From IMG/VR virus record IMGVR_UViG_3300027806_000995, positions 1-26,123 of that record: a stretch of DNA of 26,123 nucleotides. One strand, given 5' to 3'. The notes beneath the pieces are model-generated. The model was not told the origin of the DNA. It saw nothing but the letters and a program-made list of their open reading frames with translations, and did not search any database. Positions 1 through 8,392 of this stretch are shown one piece after another; positions within the stretch are counted from its first letter, which is position 1; every line of letters begins with the position of its first letter. A program made the position numbers and the translations under genes. This DNA is from a virus.

Positions 1-1
1 G

Positions 2-802
2 GAGGAACCCTACGATGCCATAGCGGCAAAGCTCGCTAATGGCGGGCGCATCCGCATCACCAGCCAGGAACAATTCAATGCGCTCTCCGAGCCGCAGAAA
101 GCCGTGGTGCGAGCGGCAGTGGCTACCGGCGGCAAGCTTCGCGCCAATGATGCCCTGCGCGTGTATCAAGATACCCTCAAGCAAGCCCGCGCCTCGCAGG
201 TGCAGACCGTCAAGACCAGCGATGGCCGCACGATTGATATGCTGAACGGCCAAATCATCCCGCCCGCAAAGCAAGAGGAGCCGGTAAAAATGGAACGCTG
301 GAATGCGGACGACGGCACGGTGATGCTCACCGATCCCACCTCAGGCCGCACCTTTCCCGCATGGAACGAGCAAACCGGCGAGCCGATGCGCACCGCGCCA
401 AAACTTTCCGAAGGCCAAAAGATGAAAGCCACACCGATTCAAAACCGGATCGACATGAACAAAGGCCAAGCGGCCCTCCTCCAAGGATTCACGCCAGACG
501 CCAAGGTGAAATGGAACGCAGAGAAAATGGAATACGAGACCCCATGGATGGGTGGCTCGACCGTGCAGGATGAGATGAACCGCCTCGCCAAAGACACCGA
601 ACTCCAAGAGAGCAAACTCAACAACATCCTCAATCCCTCGGGCAACGCCCCCGCCAAATCCTCCCCCGCGCCGAAGGCCACGCCTTCGCCAACGCCCGCC
701 GCTTACGGTTCGCCGGATGATGTCCGCGCCGCCGTGCGCGCTGGCAAGCTAGATCGCGCCGCCGCCGCGAAAATCCTTCGCTCGCAGTTTCAATTTCAAT
801 GA
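2..802 (+). CDS. Partial phage protein of unknown function, 5' end outside window
   Basis: The reading frame is open from base 2 to a TGA at 800-802, giving at least 266 residues. The first ATG inside the window (104) is probably internal, because the coding frame continues upstream without a stop. The protein is hydrophilic and glutamine/lysine-rich, with no signal peptide or membrane segment. A Pro/Ala/Ser-rich linker leads to a C-terminal helical segment beginning GSPDDVRAAVRAG and ending in ILRSQFQFQ. A segment of this kind, proposing an inter-repeat of acidic start and 'AGKL' helix, is often seen at the end of phage structural or internal virion proteins. Its stop overlaps the start of the polyvalent protein gene by four bases (ATGA), so the two are translationally coupled and probably co-packaged. 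I infer a virion-associated or tail/internal protein but do not recognise a named family. Confidence 0.75.
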   Translation, partial: EEPYDAIAAKLANGGRIRITSQEQFNALSEPQKAVVRAAVATGGKLRANDALRVYQDTLKQARASQVQTVKTSDGRTIDMLNGQIIPPAKQEEPVKMERWNADDGTVMLTDPTSGRTFPAWNEQTGEPMRTAPKLSEGQKMKATPIQNRIDMNKGQAALLQGFTPDAKVKWNAEKMEYETPWMGGSTVQDEMNRLAKDTELQESKLNNILNPSGNAPAKSSPAPKATPSPTPAAYGSPDDVRAAVRAGKLDRAAAAKILRSQFQFQ

Positions 803-3800
803 CCGCCGAAGCCTTCCTCGACGAAGAACTCCCTTCCGCCGAGGCGTTCTTGGATGCGGCCGAGCCCGCCCCGTCCATCAGCGCGGAAGCGTTTCTTGAC
901 GCCCCCGAGGAGCCGTTGCCCTCGCCGGTGCCGACGCCCTTCGAGGAGCGCCCGACCGGCATGGTGGCGCTCGATCCTGTGCCCCAGGCGAAACCCTCGC
1001 CGCTGCCCAACCCCGCCGAGGAGCAGACGGCCAGCCTCTCCCGCGATGCGCTCGCCGATGCCAATGCCAAGCGTGGCATTTTCTCCCCCGACTCCGCGCC
1101 CTATCGCCTGATCGGCGAGCAATTCGCCATCGACCCGCTCCGCTATGACGAAGCCGCCGAGGAGTTGTGGAAGGATGGGCTCATCGACTCGGATCAATAC
1201 TACCGCATGATGAACGATGCGGTGGAGATCAAGCCCGCCGCCCAGCGCCGCCGCGCCCTGGAAACCCAAGCGGGCACCAACCCGGAACTGAAAGCCGCCC
1301 TCTACGGCCTCACCAAAGGCGCGATCCAAACTGCCGGAGCCATTGGCGTGGGCGGAGCAGCAGGAGCCGGGCTGGCTGCGACCGGCCCCGGAGCCATTGT
1401 CGGCGGCATTGCCGCAGGCACCGGCACCGCCATGGTGTTGGGCGACATGGTGGATACCTTCGCCGAAAAGCTCGCGCAGGAGAATGAAACCATCGCCTCG
1501 CTTCTCGCCGCCAAAGAACTTTTCCCTGGCTACGACACCGCCGGGCAACTCGCCAGCGTGGTGATCCCCGCTCCGTATGCCGTGAGCAAACTCAAGACCG
1601 CCGCTTCCCTCATCGCCACAGAGCGCGGTGCGGGAGAGGCGGCCAAGTTTGCGGCCCGAGTCACCGGCACGGGCGCAGGCATTGGCGCAGCGACCGACCT
1701 GGCCGTGCAAGGCGGGATGGCTGGCGTGAACCTCGCCACCGGAAACCCCGTGGATTTTTCCATGGAATCTCTCGCCGTTTCGACCGCCCTCGGCGGACTC
1801 ACGGCGGGCCTTGGCGTGCGCTCGCAGAACAAAATCTACAAGCCCGAGGAATTGGTGGGGCTGGAACGCCGGGCGCTCGATGGCACGGCGAGCTTCGAGG
1901 AATTTCGCGACTACTCCACCATGCGCGCAGCCGTGGAGACCTTGCGCAAGGATGACCGCCTGCTCTCCGCCGATGCCGTGCGCCGCGCCACCGCCGACTT
2001 CATGGGCACCCCGGCCCTTGATGTCACCGAGATCATCAACCCCCGCTTCCAACAGCAAGCCCTCGCCGATGCCGGGCTGGTGCTGCCCTACGCCGCCGCC
2101 CCCACCGCCGCGCCAGTGGCCGGAGCTCCCGTGGCCTACACCGGCCAAGCCTTCCTCGACCGTGGCGGCCCGGCCCCCGCTTTCCAAGGCGGCACAAACG
2201 CCCTGCCCGGCCCCGAGGGAATCCCCGCCCTGCCCGGCCCGCTGCCGGAAGCGCCAGCAGTTAACCCACAAATTAACCCTGCCCCCGCGCCGCTGCCTGA
2301 GTCGCCGACCGAATCGACACTCCTCGAAGCGCCGATTGTGGAATATCCCGTGGCGAATTTGAAACTCTCCAAGGATGTGCCGAACTTCAAGGAGAACGCC
2401 GACCCGCAGACCGGCGTGGTGAAGGGCGAGGCGTTGCAGGGCCAAGTGGATCGCCGGGGCATGGCTCCGATTGTGGCTTGGCGCAGGTTGAACGGCCAAG
2501 TGGAAGTCATCAGCGGACGCCACCGGCTCGACCTCTTTCGCCGCAATCAAGTGGGGACAATACCTACCCAGATTTTCAACGAAGCCGATGGCTTCTCTAT
2601 ACAAGACGCACTAACCTTAGATGCAGAACTCAACATCCGCGATGGACAAGGAACAATCAAAGACTATGCAGACTACTTCCGAAACTCCGAAATCGGCGAA
2701 CAGCAAGCAACTGAGAGAGGACTTCTATCGCGCCAGAAGGGAATATCCGGCTTCGCGATTGGCAAAGGTGGCAGCGATGATCTCTACGCAGCCTTCTCAG
2801 CGGGCAAGCTCTCCGAATCCAAGGCCGCAGCCATAGCCCTTGCCGCCCCCGGCGATGCAGAGATGCAGCGCGTGGGGATGCAGTTTGCCAAAGAGCTTTC
2901 CGCCCCGGAACTCACGAGCTTCATCGCCGTGAACCGCCGCGCCAAGCAGCCGGGAGCCAAGCAAGGCGACCTCTTCGGCAACTCGGACGACAATTTGAAT
3001 GCCGCCGTGGCGCTGGTGAAAGCCAGCCGCAAACGCATCGGCGAACTCGACGACCAAATCCTCTCGGTGAAAGGCGCGGTGAAGCGCCCCGAGGCCGCCC
3101 GCAAGATGGGCGTGGATGTGAACGACCCCGAGGCCATCCGCACCCGCATGGTGGAACTCGAAGCGCAGAAGGAGAAATACATCCGGTTCTTCGACCACCC
3201 GGAAATCCTCAGCGAAGTGCGCGCCCTGGCTTTTGGCGAGGCCGCGCCGATCAAGCCGCCGACCATTGCCACTAATGGCGAGGGCAATCTGATCGCCGAG
3301 GGCGAGATGCCTTTCAACCTCACGAGCGAACCGGAACCCGCGCCTGTCGCCATTGAACCAGTGGATGAGGACGCCGCCCGCCGCGCCGCGATCCGCAAGG
3401 CCGGTGAGGAGAACACCATGTCCCTCTTCGATGCCGGTCCGCTCCCCGCCGCCAAGCCGAAAGGCAAATCCTCTGGCTATGCCGACGCCGGGCCACTCAC
3501 GGCCCCGGCTCCCGTGTCCGCCCCAGCCGCGAAGCCGGACATGGCCACTTACTCGGACGCTCAAATCTATGCCGACTATCCCGAAGCGGTGGGCGTGGTG
3601 CGCACGAAGGGGCCGGGCTGGACAATGCCGCTCATCCTCGGCGGCACAGACAAGGTGCCGGTGATGGAGATGCCGGAGATCGTGGAGTTTTACCGCTCAC
3701 TTGTTGGGCAAGACCCGAGCGTGCGCAATTTGCGCAGTCTGGGGCTTTTCAATCCAGCCTCCGGGAATGTTTCCATCCGCCCGGACATTTTCCAAAACGA

Positions 3801-6798
3801 GCAAAGCGCCCTCATGACGCTGGCCCACGAGATCGGCCATGTGGTGAGCTGGATGGACGAGCGAGACATCCGCCTCGGCAACCTGGGCGGGCACATCATG
3901 AATGTGCAGAAGTTTTTGAAAGGATCGTTCCCGCTGGATGGAAAGAACATTGCCGTAAAGGACATCAAAGCAGAATTGATCGGCGTCTCGGAATGGTGGA
4001 AGCCCATCGACCATAAGCGTGCTCCGGCTCCGTATGTGAAATACCGACACAGCGCGGTGGAGCTGTATGCCGATGCCGTCTCGGTGTTGTTCAACTCGCC
4101 TGCCGACCTGGAGCAACGCGCGCCGAATTTCTGGAAAGCCTTCTGGAACTACGCCGACGCCCGCCCACAGGTGAAGGCGAGCTTGTTTGAAATCCAAAGC
4201 CGGATTCAGAACGGGCGGGAGGCCGTGCTGGACAAGCGCCTGGAGCGCGACTTGGCCTCTTTCAAAGCCGGGCGCGAGACTTTCCTGCGCAAGCACAACG
4301 CCGCCCAAGAGCGCCGCCGCTCGCTCACGGGCTGGTGGGAGGATGTCAAAGACCAATACTGGGCCCGCTACCAACCCCTCATTGAGTCCGCCGCCAAGGC
4401 CCGCGCCGCCGGGAAGATCACCCCCGCCGAGGAGGACGCCTACCGATGGATGACCGAGGAACACCCGCTGGCCGATGGCAAGCTGCAACTCCACCTCGCC
4501 GATATTGGCCGCCTCTACCAAAAGCTCGACGAGGCGGGCATCTCCCGCGACCTGCTCGGCCTCTCGCTGAAATACCACCGCATCGCCAACGAACGGCTCG
4601 ATGTGATGCAACAAATCGACGGTGAGATGGTGAAGGTGGGCGAGACGGGCCGGGCCGTGATGGCCAACCCTGGCGGCGAAACCGCCCGCACCGCCACCGA
4701 AATGCTCGCCAAGCTGCGCGCCTCGATGTCGCCGGAGCAGGCCGCCGCCCTGGATGAAACCCTCTCGGGCTTTCGCGCCGTGGTTTTCTCTGTAATGGAG
4801 GATGCCAATGCCTCCGGGATGTTCAGTCCGCAACTCTGGGAAACTATTAGCAATAACCGCGAGAACTACGCGGCCTTCACTCCGCTGGAATATGTGGAGG
4901 AGTATTTGCCCTCGGCCATCAAGAAGCAGATTGGAACCTTCAAGGAAATCGCCGACCCGCTCCAACAAACGGTGCTCAAGATGATCTCGATCCACCGCGC
5001 CGCTCAGAACAACCGCTTCAAGCTGGGCGTGGCCGACATGCTCCGCGAAGTCGCGCCGGAACTCATCACCGATGCGCCGATGGCTTACAACGGCAAGGCC
5101 ATGGTGCCACAGCCGCCCCGCGACAGCGATCTCGCCTTGCTGCAATGGAAGGACGCCGGGCAACTCCAGGGGATCCATATTCCCAAACGCTACGCCGCCA
5201 TGTTCGAGGACAAGAGCCCGTCGGAGCGCGATGCCATCCTGCGATTCCTCGCCACGGGATTCCAGCGGGCCGTTTACGGAGCGATCATCCGCTACAACCC
5301 GGCCTTCCAGTTTTTCATGTCCCCGGCCCGCGACCTTCAACGCTCGCTCACCAACATGCCGGGCGGAGTGAAAGGCCGGGCCAAATTTTTAATGAACCTG
5401 TTAAGCCCGCAATCTTGGGGGGCCTCGGTGGATTGGGCGCGGGGAGATATTGGGCGCTCGGCCCTCCTGCGCGAGATGGTAGAGAACGCCGCCGTGGGCG
5501 GGCCGCACTCGGCCTTTGGCGGGAAATTGCAGGGCGATGATGATGCGCTCGTGGCGATCCTGCGAAAATTCCACCTTCAAGACCAACCCACCCGCAATGC
5601 GCTCCTGCGTCCTGTGATGAGAACGCTTAAAGCCATCGAGTTTGGCGGGCAAGTCCTGCAACTCCTGCCAAAAGCCGCCGCCTATCAGGTGATGGTAAAG
5701 GATATGGGGATGCCCGCGCCGCAAGCTGCGAACTCGATCCGCAACCACATCGGCATTCCGAACTACTACAAGAAGGGCCGCAATGTCACCTCCGCCGGGG
5801 CGTTGGTGCCGTTCCTCAACATTTTTCTCCGCTCCTACGAATCGCTCTACCGCAATCTCTCGGGCAAGGAGCGCAACATGGGTGGCAAGGAATGGTGGAT
5901 CGCCTGGGCGCTGACCGGCGGTGGCCTCTACGCCGTAATGCAAACGCTCGCCCGCGAGGGAGTCTTTGGCGAAGACCTCCAGCGCCTCTACTCCCGTGTG
6001 CCGAATTGGGACATGACGAACTTCGGCATTGTGCCGCTCGGCGAAGTCTCGACCGGCGACACCGGAGGCAAGACGGTTTACCTCCGCCTGCCGCAAGACG
6101 AGGGCTTGCGCGTCATTAACGGCACGGTGGCGAAGCTCCTGCAATCTGGCATCCGCACGGCCCAAGGCGACCCGACCGCGCCAAAGCTCGGCGAGGTTTT
6201 TGACGGCATCAGCAGCCAGGTTCCCGGCGTGAATCCCGTGGTGGAAGTGGCACAGAACTGGACAACCTTCCTCGCCGGGCGCAACCCCCGCGACGATTTC
6301 CGAAACAAGAACATCCTCACCGAGGATCAATGGCTGGCCGGTGGCTGGGACGCCGCCAAGCCAATGCTGGGCTGGACGCTCGGGGCCACTGGCATCACGA
6401 ACTTTTTCAATTACGATCCCGAGGCGGACACCTTGACCGAGATGGCCATCTCCTCCACGCCGGTCTTCAACCGCCTGCTCAAGATCAGCGACCGGGGCGT
6501 TTACCAAAACGAGAAAGCCGTGGATCAAGCCGATGCCCGCGACATGGCCAAGGCGCGCCTGACATTGCCCGATTTTGTGCAAGGGCTACGCACAGAATTT
6601 AACTACCTCAAAGGCCGAGGCGACCGCCGCAGCGAGCGCGAGAAAGACCGCTACAGCGAACTTCTCCTCTGGAACCGCTCCTACCGCGACGCCATGGAGC
6701 AAGTGGAAACCTCGATGGAACAAGGCAACCGCCCCTCCGCCCGAGACGCCATCCAAACCCTCATCCAAGAAAGCCGCGACTACCGGCCCGCGAACTAA
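799..6798 (+). CDS. Large polyvalent protein with ParB-like and HEIGH metallopeptidase domains (probable ejected internal virion protein)
   Basis: A 1999-residue multidomain protein. In order: an N-terminus with three AEAFLD repeats (residues 3-8, 14-19, 29-34) and a fourth QAFLD at 450-454; a Gly/Ala-rich hydrophobic stretch near residues 180-215 that could insert in a membrane; a ParB-like domain at about 515-620 with ISGRHRLDLF near 570; a zinc metallopeptidase-like domain with HEIGH at 1010-1014 and a likely third ligand Glu1088 in AVELYADA; a long helical region; and a C-terminal segment with NPAFQFFMSPARD and hydrophobic helices, resembling the LPD38-type domain of polyvalent proteins. 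Polyvalent proteins of phages and conjugative elements are known to enter the cell with the DNA and act early against host defences or in DNA handling. Peptidase activity and ejection are inferred. Codon use drops in GC around 2556-2750, suggesting a swapped segment. The stop overlaps the convergent integrase stop. Confidence 0.9.
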   Translation: MTAEAFLDEELPSAEAFLDAAEPAPSISAEAFLDAPEEPLPSPVPTPFEERPTGMVALDPVPQAKPSPLPNPAEEQTASLSRDALADANAKRGIFSPDSAPYRLIGEQFAIDPLRYDEAAEELWKDGLIDSDQYYRMMNDAVEIKPAAQRRRALETQAGTNPELKAALYGLTKGAIQTAGAIGVGGAAGAGLAATGPGAIVGGIAAGTGTAMVLGDMVDTFAEKLAQENETIASLLAAKELFPGYDTAGQLASVVIPAPYAVSKLKTAASLIATERGAGEAAKFAARVTGTGAGIGAATDLAVQGGMAGVNLATGNPVDFSMESLAVSTALGGLTAGLGVRSQNKIYKPEELVGLERRALDGTASFEEFRDYSTMRAAVETLRKDDRLLSADAVRRATADFMGTPALDVTEIINPRFQQQALADAGLVLPYAAAPTAAPVAGAPVAYTGQAFLDRGGPAPAFQGGTNALPGPEGIPALPGPLPEAPAVNPQINPAPAPLPESPTESTLLEAPIVEYPVANLKLSKDVPNFKENADPQTGVVKGEALQGQVDRRGMAPIVAWRRLNGQVEVISGRHRLDLFRRNQVGTIPTQIFNEADGFSIQDALTLDAELNIRDGQGTIKDYADYFRNSEIGEQQATERGLLSRQKGISGFAIGKGGSDDLYAAFSAGKLSESKAAAIALAAPGDAEMQRVGMQFAKELSAPELTSFIAVNRRAKQPGAKQGDLFGNSDDNLNAAVALVKASRKRIGELDDQILSVKGAVKRPEAARKMGVDVNDPEAIRTRMVELEAQKEKYIRFFDHPEILSEVRALAFGEAAPIKPPTIATNGEGNLIAEGEMPFNLTSEPEPAPVAIEPVDEDAARRAAIRKAGEENTMSLFDAGPLPAAKPKGKSSGYADAGPLTAPAPVSAPAAKPDMATYSDAQIYADYPEAVGVVRTKGPGWTMPLILGGTDKVPVMEMPEIVEFYRSLVGQDPSVRNLRSLGLFNPASGNVSIRPDIFQNEQSALMTLAHEIGHVVSWMDERDIRLGNLGGHIMNVQKFLKGSFPLDGKNIAVKDIKAELIGVSEWWKPIDHKRAPAPYVKYRHSAVELYADAVSVLFNSPADLEQRAPNFWKAFWNYADARPQVKASLFEIQSRIQNGREAVLDKRLERDLASFKAGRETFLRKHNAAQERRRSLTGWWEDVKDQYWARYQPLIESAAKARAAGKITPAEEDAYRWMTEEHPLADGKLQLHLADIGRLYQKLDEAGISRDLLGLSLKYHRIANERLDVMQQIDGEMVKVGETGRAVMANPGGETARTATEMLAKLRASMSPEQAAALDETLSGFRAVVFSVMEDANASGMFSPQLWETISNNRENYAAFTPLEYVEEYLPSAIKKQIGTFKEIADPLQQTVLKMISIHRAAQNNRFKLGVADMLREVAPELITDAPMAYNGKAMVPQPPRDSDLALLQWKDAGQLQGIHIPKRYAAMFEDKSPSERDAILRFLATGFQRAVYGAIIRYNPAFQFFMSPARDLQRSLTNMPGGVKGRAKFLMNLLSPQSWGASVDWARGDIGRSALLREMVENAAVGGPHSAFGGKLQGDDDALVAILRKFHLQDQPTRNALLRPVMRTLKAIEFGGQVLQLLPKAAAYQVMVKDMGMPAPQAANSIRNHIGIPNYYKKGRNVTSAGALVPFLNIFLRSYESLYRNLSGKERNMGGKEWWIAWALTGGGLYAVMQTLAREGVFGEDLQRLYSRVPNWDMTNFGIVPLGEVSTGDTGGKTVYLRLPQDEGLRVINGTVAKLLQSGIRTAQGDPTAPKLGEVFDGISSQVPGVNPVVEVAQNWTTFLAGRNPRDDFRNKNILTEDQWLAGGWDAAKPMLGWTLGATGITNFFNYDPEADTLTEMAISSTPVFNRLLKISDRGVYQNEKAVDQADARDMAKARLTLPDFVQGLRTEFNYLKGRGDRRSEREKDRYSELLLWNRSYRDAMEQVETSMEQGNRPSARDAIQTLIQESRDYRPAN

Positions 6799-7976
6799 AG
6801 CGGGTCCGGCTCGGTCACGAGGTCGTGATAATAAGCCCAGGTGGTCTGTGTGCTGGCATGGCGGAGCATCCGGCTCGCCACCTCCAACCCGTCGCGCATG
6901 GCAATCTCCGCGCCGAACTGCATCCGCAGATTGTAAGATAATTTTTTCCCACGGCGTGCGAGGAACTTTTCGACAAAGCGATTGATGTCCCGCTGGCAAA
7001 GGTTCTCTGCGTCGGTCTTGTTTTCCCTGGGGATCACATATTCCTGCGCCTCGGGGAAAGCGGCGCGCAACTGCGCCAGCAAATCCTCGCGCACCGGCAC
7101 CGCACCATCCCGGCCCTTGGGATAGTAAAATTGCCCGCCGCCCAAGTCGCGCTTCACAAAATCGAGCGCCTTGCTTTTCTTTCCCTGGCGAATCCACGCC
7201 CAGCGAAGATCCACGGCCTCGGTATTCCGCAGCCCACACCACCGCATGAGCGCAAAGACCGCCCACACGCGCCGGTCTTGTGGATCGGCGCTCTGGCGCA
7301 ACCGCTCCGCCGCCTCCTCCATTCTCTTCAAAACCTCGGGAGAGATGCAGACAAACGCCGACCTCTTTACCGCGCCCTTGCCCTCCCGCCGCCTCGTGGA
7401 GAACACCACGGAGCGGAAGTTTTCCACCGGGGGCAATTTCAAAGCGGCATAGGCATGAATCACGCTCGGCTGCACCACGCTCTTGATCGAGGCCACATCG
7501 GAGCGAATGCCATCCTCGCCGCGCCCGGCCTTGGCCTGCTCCTGAGTCCACCGCCGCAGCGCCTCGCCATCGAGCGCCCGGTCTAGCTTCACCTCACGGG
7601 GGCTGGTCGTCTCGAAAGCCGCCTCGACAAACCGCTCGAAGCGGCGCGCCACGGCCTTGGCGCTTTTTATCGGCCCCGCCTCCTCCCAGCGATCCATGAG
7701 CTCGCCCACCGTGGAAAACCCCGGGCGAGCGACAACGGCATCGAGCGCCACCTGATCCTGCTCGAAAAGCGCCCTTGCCATTTCCTTCGCCTTACGCTCC
7801 GCCGACCGGCGCTCGGATTTGGAACGAATCTCGGTGCTGCGTTTGTAGCGTTTGCCCGCAATCTGGACGCGATAATACCAAGCGCCCTTCTCCTCATCCC
7901 AATAAACCGAAGCCTCGCCATGTTTGCGGATCTGTTTTGGGGGGCCACTTTGGGGGCCACTTTGGTTAGGATTCAT
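6795..7976 (-). CDS. int: Tyrosine recombinase integrase
   Basis: A 393-residue site-specific recombinase that would integrate the phage into a host tRNA-Lys gene using the adjacent attP. The N-terminal part (about 15-75) is a basic arm-binding-like region, residues 85-185 form the core-binding SAM-like helices, and the C-terminal half is catalytic. Visible catalytic residues are Arg250 (CGLRNTEA), Lys287 (PKGRDGAVPV), Arg351 in YNLR, His373 in LRHAS and the nucleophile Tyr382 in AYYH. The usual first His of the HxxR box is Tyr348, a tolerated substitution. The start ATG at 7974-7976 lies just outside two tandem copies of the attP arm repeat, which are translated as SGPQSGP, so attP and the int 5' end overlap. 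It converges with the polyvalent protein gene, overlapping it by four bases. A TTGACA lies upstream (8012-8007 on the minus strand) but I see no well-spaced -10. Confidence 0.95.
   Translation of the reverse strand: MNPNQSGPQSGPPKQIRKHGEASVYWDEEKGAWYYRVQIAGKRYKRSTEIRSKSERRSAERKAKEMARALFEQDQVALDAVVARPGFSTVGELMDRWEEAGPIKSAKAVARRFERFVEAAFETTSPREVKLDRALDGEALRRWTQEQAKAGRGEDGIRSDVASIKSVVQPSVIHAYAALKLPPVENFRSVVFSTRRREGKGAVKRSAFVCISPEVLKRMEEAAERLRQSADPQDRRVWAVFALMRWCGLRNTEAVDLRWAWIRQGKKSKALDFVKRDLGGGQFYYPKGRDGAVPVREDLLAQLRAAFPEAQEYVIPRENKTDAENLCQRDINRFVEKFLARRGKKLSYNLRMQFGAEIAMRDGLEVASRMLRHASTQTTWAYYHDLVTEPDPL
7940..7962 (+). repeat. attP arm repeats 1 and 2 (tandem GGGGGCCACTT)
   Basis: Two copies of GGGGGCCACTT with a 12-bp period (7940-7950 and 7952-7962). 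They lie inside the first codons of the integrase gene. An identical doublet occurs on the other side of the tRNA-like core at 8149-8171, which is the arrangement expected of arm-type integrase or accessory-protein sites. Confidence 0.8.
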
Positions 7977-8048
7977 GGATTAAATGGGACAGATGGAACA
8001 GAGCAATGTCAAGGCCAGTTGATCGTTTTCCCTAGTGAAATGCCCGAA

Positions 8049-8059
8049 GGGGGCCACTT
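8049..8059 (+). repeat. attP arm repeat 3 (GGGGGCCACTT) next to the core
   Basis: A single copy of the 11-mer ends five bases before the CCA end of the tRNA-like core. It forms a small palindrome with the following AAGTGG. It is preceded at 8027-8038 by TTTCCCTAGTGA; the same pair of blocks at the same spacing recurs at 12621-12653. Confidence 0.8.
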
Positions 8060-8063
8060 CAAG

Positions 8064-8110
8064 TGGTGCGCCCCCCGGGACTCGAACCCGGAACCAATTG
8101 ATTAAGAGTC
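8064..8110 (-). other. attP: attP core: 3' half of tRNA-Lys(CTT)
   Basis: Read on the minus strand, this segment gives the anticodon loop CTCTTAA with anticodon CTT, the variable loop, a complete T arm (CCGGG, TTCGAGT loop, CCCGG), the 3' acceptor strand GGGGCGC, a discriminator A and CCA. No 5' half follows at higher coordinates: neither a D arm nor a matching GCGCCCC acceptor strand is present, and the 5' anticodon stem strand does not pair. It is therefore a tRNA 3' fragment, as carried by phages that integrate into tRNA genes and restore the gene. Integrase lies on the 3' side of the fragment, the classical arrangement. Phage genes flank both sides, so this is attP and not attL or attR of a single prophage. 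Confidence 0.88.
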
Positions 8111-8148
8111 GGGTTTTGTGGTGTTGACTGACAATACATTAGATAAAA

Positions 8149-8171
8149 GGGGGCCACTTTGGGGGCCACTT
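8149..8171 (+). repeat. attP arm repeats 4 and 5 (tandem GGGGGCCACTT)
   Basis: A second tandem doublet (8149-8159 and 8161-8171) with the same 12-bp period as the doublet at 7940. It ends three bases before the stop codon of the neighbouring minus-strand gene. With the other three copies it brackets the tRNA-derived core within about 230 bp. Confidence 0.8.
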
Positions 8172-8173
8172 GG

Positions 8174-8392
8174 TCATTCTTTGTAGCGGGGGATTTTGCT
8201 TTCTTCGGGTTTGGCGTGGGGGTTTTGGGCGAGCCAATTTAGGCCGTCGCGAATCCAGGTGGCTAAGGGGTGGGGCTGGGCGGCGGCGACCCAGGCGGCT
8301 TTTTCTTTGCGGGTGACGCGGAGGATGACTTGGCTTTCGAGGGGGTCTTGGCCGAGTTGGGCGTTTTTGTTGCCGGTGGGTGCGGGTGGCAT
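8174..8392 (-). CDS. Small RHH-like DNA-binding protein, last gene of the leftward operon
   Basis: A 72-residue protein. Residues 20-55 have the pattern of a ribbon-helix-helix or Arc/CopG-like fold: a beta strand SQVILRVT, then a helix starting KEKAAWVAAA, then a second helix LATWIRDGLNWLA. Proteins of this type bind DNA as dimers and act as repressors, partition factors or recombination accessories. It is the gene nearest the attP right arm, and its stop codon lies three bases from the repeat doublet. This makes it a candidate excisionase or architectural protein, but that is inference from position. Its ATG overlaps the previous stop by one base (TAATG). No strong ribosome binding site is visible, so coupling is likely. 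Confidence 0.6.
   Translation of the reverse strand: MPPAPTGNKNAQLGQDPLESQVILRVTRKEKAAWVAAAQPHPLATWIRDGLNWLAQNPHAKPEESKIPRYKE

Noticed and set aside
796-2604. 602-residue minus-strand frame
   Set aside because: Antisense shadow of the polyvalent gene; no domains, and the plus strand is well supported.
3697-5340. 547-residue minus-strand frame (and 5401-6582)
   Set aside because: Antisense of the polyvalent gene with no recognisable motif; same composition effect.
8064-8110. Functional tRNA gene
   Set aside because: Only the 3' half exists; there is no D arm, no 5' acceptor strand and no pairing partner for the anticodon stem.
8151-8173. CRISPR-like repeat array
   Set aside because: The repeated unit is short (11 bp), unevenly spaced and lacks spacers; it fits integrase arm sites better, and no cas gene is present.
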